From: Chitinophagaceae bacterium
GTDB taxonomy: Bacteria; Bacteroidota; Bacteroidia; Chitinophagales; Chitinophagaceae
Length of the DNA: 18,725 bases
NCBI GenBank assembly: GCA_947459455.1
Contig: CANHEC010000005.1
Coordinates: 1-18,725, forward strand
Direction of reading: 5' to 3'
Under the pieces are notes generated by a model, which searched no databases, was not told the DNA's origin, and saw only the letters and a program-made list of their open reading frames with translations. The translations under genes were made by a program, and so were the position numbers. This document shows positions 14,310 to 18,725 of the stretch, in pieces. Each line of letters starts with the position of its first letter. Position 1 is the stretch's first letter.

Positions 14310-16991
14310 ATGCAAGCCGCTACCAATACCAGTGCCACCACCCGCACCAATGCCGATTTGTTGCGTATTACCAGTCTTTTTGGCGATGTACTCAAAAGCA
14401 TGGGCCACCAGCCGCTGGCCATGCTGATACAACAGCCCGACAATGCCTTGCAGCACACTGACGATGAAGCCCGGATACAGGCACTGAGTATGCTGTTTCA
14501 GATTATGAACCTGGTGGAGCAAAACAGTGCCGTACGCTACCGCCGCCAAAAAATAAATGAACAAGGCCCGGCCAGCATTCGCGGCAGCTGGTGCGAAACA
14601 CTGGCACACTGGCAACAAGCGGGCCTGACGCCTGCACAAATGCTGCAGGTGATAAGCCAAGTAGAAATAACGCCTGTACTGACGGCGCACCCCACCGAAG
14701 CCAAGCGCCTGTCGGTGCTCGACTTGCACCGTGAGTTTTACCTGCTGCTGGTAAAACTGGAGCAGACGCACCTGTCGGCCCTGGAACTGGAGGCGATACA
14801 CGATGAACTGAAAGGACTGCTGGAACGCTGGTGGCGTACCGGCGAAGTATACCTGGAAAAACCAACGGTGCTGGCCGAGCGAAACAATGTGCTGCACTAC
14901 TTCACCAAAGTATTTCCGGCAGCACTGCGCCAGGCCGATGCGCAGCTGCGCCAAAGCTGGGCCGCCATGGGTTTCGATACATCGCTGCTGCGTGATGCCA
15001 ATCAGTTTCCATTGTTGCAGTTTGGCAGCTGGGTGGGTGGCGATCGGGATGGACACCCGTATGTGACCGCCGAAGTAACTGCCTCTACCCTGGCCGAACA
15101 CCGGCAGGCAGCCTTTGGCCTGCTGCAGCGGCAGCTGGGCGAGCTGGCAGCCCGCATGAGTTTTTCTGAAAGCAGAAACCCGGTGAGCACGGCGCTGAAA
15201 GACGCCATTCAACGTGTGCAAACAGCGCTGGGACACGAGGCAGACGCAGCCATCCACCGCAACCCACACGAACCCTGGCGCCAGTATGTAAACCTGCTAC
15301 TGCTGAAGCTGCAGCGCAGCGCAGATCCTATGCCTCATGCCGGCTACCAGCAGCCCCATGAACTGATGGAAGACCTGCAGGTGCTGCGCCAAAGCCTGAC
15401 AGACATGGGCGCCCACCGGCTGGCCGATCAACTGCTGTTCCCGATAGAGCGACAGGTGCGCTGTTTCGGGTTTCACCTGGCCAAGCTGGATATTCGGCAG
15501 AACAGTGCGTTTCACGACAAAGCCGTTGATCAGATACTGGCCCTTTCGGCCCCCACTGCCACGCCCTTCAGCACCTGGAGCGAAGCGGAGCGGTTGGCTT
15601 TTCTCACAACCGAGCTGCAGAGTGGCCGGCCATTTGCAGTAGCAGGCACCTCTTTTGGCGACGAGGCCGATAAAGTGCTGGCCTGCTACCGAGCCGTGCA
15701 GCAGCATGTGGCGGCGCATGGCAGTGCTGGTATAGGCGCTTTTATAGTAAGCATGACCCGCAGCGTGAGCGACCTGCTGGTAGTGTACCTGCTGCAGCGA
15801 GAGGCGGGGTTGGCAGCGGCATCCATACCAGTAGTGCCCTTGTTCGAAACCATTGAAGACCTGCGCAAAGGCCCCGAAATTCTGGAAGGATTTTTAGCCC
15901 ACCCGGCCCGGCAGGGCCAGCAGCTGGCCGTGCAGGAAGTAATGCTGGGCTATAGCGATAGCAACAAAGACGGCGGCATTTTGGCCAGCCGCTGGCAAAT
16001 ACACCAGGCCGAGCAACAGCTGACGACGGTAGCCCGCCAGCATGGCGTGGTGCTGCGATTCTTTCACGGCATCGGCGGCACCATCAGCCGGGGTGGCGGC
16101 AAGTATCATCGCTTTTTAGACGGTATGCCCGCCGGCAGCCACAGCGGCAAAATGAAACTGACGGTGCAGGGCGAAAGCATAGCACAGCAGTTTGCCAATT
16201 TGCTGAATGCCACCTACAACCTGGAAATGCTGCTATCGGGTGCCGCACGGCAGGCCGCGCTGAGCCTGCTGGCAGCCCCGCCCCCCCACTACCCCGAGCA
16301 GGCGGTGCAGCAGTTGGCCGACGCTTCGTTTGCCCACTATCGCAGCCTGGTAGAGCATGCTTCGTTTATCCCTTTTTACAGCCAGGCCACGCCCATTGAT
16401 GTATTGGAACAAAGCAAAATAGGCTCAAGGCCAGCCCGGCGCACCGGGCAGCGTACCCTGGCCGATCTCAGGGCTATTCCATGGGTGTTCAGCTGGCACC
16501 AAAGCCGGTTCAACCTGACGGCGTGGTATGGTACGGGCTATGCGCTAAGCCAGCTGCGCAGCGAGCAACCGGCCACCTACGCACAACTGCGGCAGGTGGC
16601 CAACACATGGCCTTTTTTGCGCTACACGCTTATTCATATTGAAACCAACCTGCTGAATGCCGATGCCGAACAGATGCAGGCCTATGCCAGCCTGGTAAGC
16701 GATCCGGCAATCCGCAGTGCCATGCTCCCGATCATTTTGGAAGAATATCATCGGACGCTGGATGAAATAAACTTGCTGTTTGACGAGCCCCGACAGCTGC
16801 GCCGCAGCAGCCTGCTCGACAGCAATGAGCGGCGCCAGCCTGCTTTGCTGCAGCTTCATCAAATGCAGCTGCAGCTATTGCCACTATGGCGGGCAGCCAA
16901 AGAAAGCGACCCTGCCAAAGCCGATGAACTCCTGAATAAATTGCTGGTCATTACTACCGCACTGGCAGGTGGCCTGAAAAACACCGGCTGA
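14310..16991 (+). CDS. ppc: Phosphoenolpyruvate carboxylase, divergent form
   Basis: This 893-residue cytoplasmic enzyme adds bicarbonate to phosphoenolpyruvate to give oxaloacetate, refilling the TCA cycle. Family signatures run in order: LTAHPTEAKR at 124-133 with catalytic His127, GSWVGGDRDGHPYVT further on, MLGYSDSNKDGG at 545-556, the loop FHGIGGTISRGGG at 585-597, and RAIPWVFSWHQSR at 721-733. The C-terminus ends in Asn-Thr-Gly as in the family. In the loop the usual FHGRGG is FHGIGG: Ile588 stands where an Arg is normally found, while His586 and Arg594 are kept. The usual downstream TEQGE is TVQGE. These changes mark a divergent branch but leave most active-site residues intact. The frame is open 39 codons upstream of the chosen ATG; those residues do not look like PEPC, and 14310 follows the promoter box well. 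Confidence 0.93.
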   Translation: MQAATNTSATTRTNADLLRITSLFGDVLKSMGHQPLAMLIQQPDNALQHTDDEARIQALSMLFQIMNLVEQNSAVRYRRQKINEQGPASIRGSWCETLAHWQQAGLTPAQMLQVISQVEITPVLTAHPTEAKRLSVLDLHREFYLLLVKLEQTHLSALELEAIHDELKGLLERWWRTGEVYLEKPTVLAERNNVLHYFTKVFPAALRQADAQLRQSWAAMGFDTSLLRDANQFPLLQFGSWVGGDRDGHPYVTAEVTASTLAEHRQAAFGLLQRQLGELAARMSFSESRNPVSTALKDAIQRVQTALGHEADAAIHRNPHEPWRQYVNLLLLKLQRSADPMPHAGYQQPHELMEDLQVLRQSLTDMGAHRLADQLLFPIERQVRCFGFHLAKLDIRQNSAFHDKAVDQILALSAPTATPFSTWSEAERLAFLTTELQSGRPFAVAGTSFGDEADKVLACYRAVQQHVAAHGSAGIGAFIVSMTRSVSDLLVVYLLQREAGLAAASIPVVPLFETIEDLRKGPEILEGFLAHPARQGQQLAVQEVMLGYSDSNKDGGILASRWQIHQAEQQLTTVARQHGVVLRFFHGIGGTISRGGGKYHRFLDGMPAGSHSGKMKLTVQGESIAQQFANLLNATYNLEMLLSGAARQAALSLLAAPPPHYPEQAVQQLADASFAHYRSLVEHASFIPFYSQATPIDVLEQSKIGSRPARRTGQRTLADLRAIPWVFSWHQSRFNLTAWYGTGYALSQLRSEQPATYAQLRQVANTWPFLRYTLIHIETNLLNADAEQMQAYASLVSDPAIRSAMLPIILEEYHRTLDEINLLFDEPRQLRRSSLLDSNERRQPALLQLHQMQLQLLPLWRAAKESDPAKADELLNKLLVITTALAGGLKNTG

Positions 16992-17077
16992 TTCGAGCTG
17001 TTGGGCGCCATTTCAGGAGTCCGGCACTTTTTGCTGCCAGCCATGAATGGTCAAAATCTTCTGACGACGCAGATGGC

Positions 17078-17106
17078 TTGCCAAACAGCTATCGCCAGTT
17101 ACTTTG
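17078..17106 (+). promoter_or_regulatory. Candidate promoter of the acyltransferase gene
   Basis: TTG at 17078-17080 and TACTTTG at 17100-17106 are separated by 19 bases, as in Bacteroidota promoters. The -7 box is one T short of TAnnTTTG. Transcription would start near 17112, about 15-20 bases before the ATG at 17129. Confidence 0.4.
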
Positions 17107-17128
17107 CAGCCAACAATTTTAACCTCTG

Positions 17129-17665
17129 ATGCGACAACAGCTATCTTTTTTGGGCCGCGATTGGCAACGAATAGTTGGCCGGCAGCCGTTGCGCTGGTTT
17201 ACAATCTGGTTTCAGCCGATTTGCTGGGCCCTGCTTTGGTATCGTATCGAAAGAGGCCTATTCCTTTTGTGTGGCAAGTGGTACAAGGTCATCCGCATTT
17301 TGCTGATGCCGCTAACCAATCTGGCTTATGCATTGGCCAATTTTGAAATACCCTACACGGCCAATATTGGTGGCGGGTTGCAAGTGTTGCACCCTGCCAT
17401 GGGCGTGGTCATCAACGACAAAGCTATTATTGGAAGCAACCTGACCCTGGTAGGCGGAAATGTGATTGGTCTGACGAGCCATGAAACGGACCGCTTTGTA
17501 CTCGGCAATGGCGTATACATGGGCGCAAACGCCACCATCATTGGTCCGGTGCAGTTGGCCGACCACATCGTGATAGGGGCCAATGCCTGCGTGATTCGCA
17601 GCTGCCTGCGATCACATGCCACCCTTGCGGGCGTACCTGCCAGAGAACTACATGCAGCCGTGTAG
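17129..17665 (+). CDS. CysE-like left-handed beta-helix acetyltransferase
   Basis: The product has 178 residues. Residues about 20-70 are hydrophobic and aromatic and may lie on or in the membrane (LRWFTIWFQPICWALLWY, then RILLMPLTNLAYALA). From about 75 on, hexapeptide repeats ([IVL]-G-x4) build a left-handed beta helix: IPYTANIGGG, IGSNLTLVGGNVIG, MGANATIIGPVQL and IVIGANACVIR. His88 in HPAMGVVIN sits where serine acetyltransferases have a catalytic His. The protein is shorter than E. coli CysE (273) and lacks most of its helical N-terminal domain, so serine acetylation is possible but an O-acetyltransferase for a polysaccharide or a colanic-acid-type sugar fits at least as well. No cysteine-synthesis or glycan genes are adjacent to decide. 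It converges on dnaX with a 22-base gap. Confidence 0.8.
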   Translation: MRQQLSFLGRDWQRIVGRQPLRWFTIWFQPICWALLWYRIERGLFLLCGKWYKVIRILLMPLTNLAYALANFEIPYTANIGGGLQVLHPAMGVVINDKAIIGSNLTLVGGNVIGLTSHETDRFVLGNGVYMGANATIIGPVQLADHIVIGANACVIRSCLRSHATLAGVPARELHAAV

Positions 17666-17682
17666 CTTATTTTGGTAGCTAC
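17662..17682. terminator. Weak hairpin between convergent acyltransferase gene and dnaX
   Basis: GTAGCT (17662-17667) and AGCTAC (17677-17682) can pair around a nine-base loop. The left arm overlaps the acyltransferase stop codon. There is no strong T-run after the stem, so it is a poor intrinsic terminator; it could act in both directions in this 22-base convergent gap. Confidence 0.25.
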
Positions 17683-17687
17683 CGCCG

Positions 17688-18725
17688 TTAAAATCCCAAA
17701 TCCAGTCTGAGTCGCTCTTTTAATTCTTTTACCAGTGGGTATTGGTTAGCCATCAGGTTGAACCGCTCAGCTGTACTGAGGTAGCGGGGCTCCAGTTCGC
17801 GGGGGCGGGTGGCAGCTTGCTCGTCTACGCTCACTAGTAGTTGTATCTGCCGGTTGTTAAAGTGTTCGCGTAAAATCTCGGTCAGGTCGGTGGCTTCATT
17901 CTCCACCATTTTGGCGCCAAAATTGGTTTCGCATACTACCCGCACATCAGCCCCATGCACCTCCAGTGTGGCCAGCTGCATATTGGTTACCGTGCTGTGC
18001 TTTTGCTGCGCCTTCATGCTGGCCATGTAGTTGCTCCACAGTTGTTGTACTTCTTCCAGCACCGGCAGCCGGTTTTCCTTTACCACTTGCTTGCCTGCCT
18101 GCGCTGCCTTTTCCTGCCGCAGTTTTTCTATCAGGCTCATTTTGCCGCCGGCAGCTGCCTGCGATGTGGTGGGGCTGCTGCTAACAGGTGGTGGCGGGGG
18201 CGGTACCGGGCGGGCAGGCGCTACCGCCGGGGCCGAAGGGGGCGGTACTGCCGCCGGGGCAGGCGAAGGTGCTGGTAGCGGTGCCGGCGCTGGATTGCGC
18301 TGCGCAGGGGCTTCTATTTCCAACCTGGCTTCGGTAGCTGCTGCCGGGGCAGGCTTGCCATAAATGGGCGCTACCGCACGTGGCTTCACGGCGATGGGGC
18401 CACTAATCCGGTTTTTTTTTACCAGCTGCTGACCACTACCATCGGCGGCCAGCTCCAGCGCTTGCTGCAGGTAGCAAAGCTTTATCAGGCACAGCTCTAC
18501 ATGCAGACGTTTGTTGTTTACGTCGCGGTACTGCATGGCCGCTTCGGCCACCACATTCAGCGCACTTACCAGGTAGCTGATGCTGGTACCGGCAGCACAC
18601 TGTGCATACCTGTCCTGCATGCCTTCCAGCACATCCAGCAGTTGTGCGGCCTTCGGGTCTTTGCTCACCATCAGGTTGCGCAAAAACTCGGCAAACCCTT
18701 CGAGCACCGTGTTGCCTTCAAAGCC
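17688..18725 (-). CDS. dnaX: DNA polymerase III subunit gamma/tau, C-terminal part
   Basis: The frame is open to the right edge, so this is a partial gene of which 345 codons are seen; the ATPase half lies outside. The tau/gamma subunit forms the clamp loader and ties the replicase together. Visible first is the helical collar domain (GFEGNTVLEGFAEFLRNLMV, then SALNVVAEAAMQYRDVNNKRLHVELCLIKLCYLQQALEL). A long linker very rich in Pro and Ala follows, encoded at about 18160-18370 (APAPLPAPSPAPAAVPPPSA and similar). The last 160 residues form a folded C-terminal domain with KMSLIEKLRQEKAAQ and a VEEVQ-like helix, plausibly the tau-specific tail. The match is to the Bacteroidota form of DnaX; the call relies on the collar domain. 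Confidence 0.85.
   Translation of the reverse strand, partial: GFEGNTVLEGFAEFLRNLMVSKDPKAAQLLDVLEGMQDRYAQCAAGTSISYLVSALNVVAEAAMQYRDVNNKRLHVELCLIKLCYLQQALELAADGSGQQLVKKNRISGPIAVKPRAVAPIYGKPAPAAATEARLEIEAPAQRNPAPAPLPAPSPAPAAVPPPSAPAVAPARPVPPPPPPVSSSPTTSQAAAGGKMSLIEKLRQEKAAQAGKQVVKENRLPVLEEVQQLWSNYMASMKAQQKHSTVTNMQLATLEVHGADVRVVCETNFGAKMVENEATDLTEILREHFNNRQIQLLVSVDEQAATRPRELEPRYLSTAERFNLMANQYPLVKELKERLRLDLGF

Noticed and set aside
16992..17128. Possible tRNA or small RNA between ppc and the acyltransferase gene
   Set aside because: No cloverleaf, CCA-proximal stem or long hairpin is visible; only a candidate promoter is supported.
18031..18363. A glycine-rich + strand frame near the right end
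   Set aside because: It is the complement of the Pro/Ala-rich linker of dnaX, which gives Gly-rich shadow translation.

Overview
The window looks like chromosomal DNA of a Bacteroidota bacterium, most likely family Chitinophagaceae. Signs are the Bacteroidota-type promoter boxes (TAnnTTTG) just upstream of several genes, lipoprotein signals lacking Shine-Dalgarno sequences upstream, a DnaX tail and a secreted 'GVGTSSPTERLDVNG' protein typical of that group, and intergenic repeats of a kind common there. Most of the window is GC-rich. The stretch from about 9050 to 10935 is clearly AT-richer. The species call is inference; no rRNA or tRNA gene is present to fix it.

Left end, minus strand (1-3103): hoxE-hoxF-hoxU-hoxY, the diaphorase module and the start of the small subunit of a group 3d bidirectional NAD-coupled [NiFe] hydrogenase. 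Start and stop codons are tightly coupled (4-base overlap, then a 6-base gap, then 54 bases). The large subunit hoxH and maturation genes should lie just outside the left edge. This is the most notable metabolic system here, because Hox hydrogenases are best known from cyanobacteria and proteobacteria.

Middle (3390-8793): housekeeping and envelope genes. They are an RmuC-family protein, a NodB-type polysaccharide deacetylase, glutamyl-tRNA synthetase (gltX) and a secreted serine hydrolase of the class C beta-lactamase fold. Two convergent pairs end with no spacer: rmuC/deacetylase stops abut, and gltX/serine-hydrolase stops share a CTAG palindrome. The 5409-5749 gap is filled with small repeats.

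Accessory segment (about 8930-11500): GC-rich palindromes, then the AT-rich patch. That patch holds an Mrr-type restriction endonuclease gene broken by an in-frame TAG at codon 37, and a lipoprotein of unknown function. A second unknown lipoprotein follows, and then a glycine-rich secreted protein on the other strand.

Right part (12551-18725): a secreted DUF885 protein that lacks the usual HExxPGH motif, a divergent phosphoenolpyruvate carboxylase (anaplerotic oxaloacetate supply), a small CysE-like left-handed beta-helix acyltransferase, and the C-terminal part of dnaX (DNA polymerase III tau) running off the right edge on the minus strand. I found no CRISPR array, no intact insertion sequence and no RNA gene. 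No wholly new system stands out; the strongest leads are the Bacteroidota Hox operon and the broken Mrr gene in its AT-rich patch.
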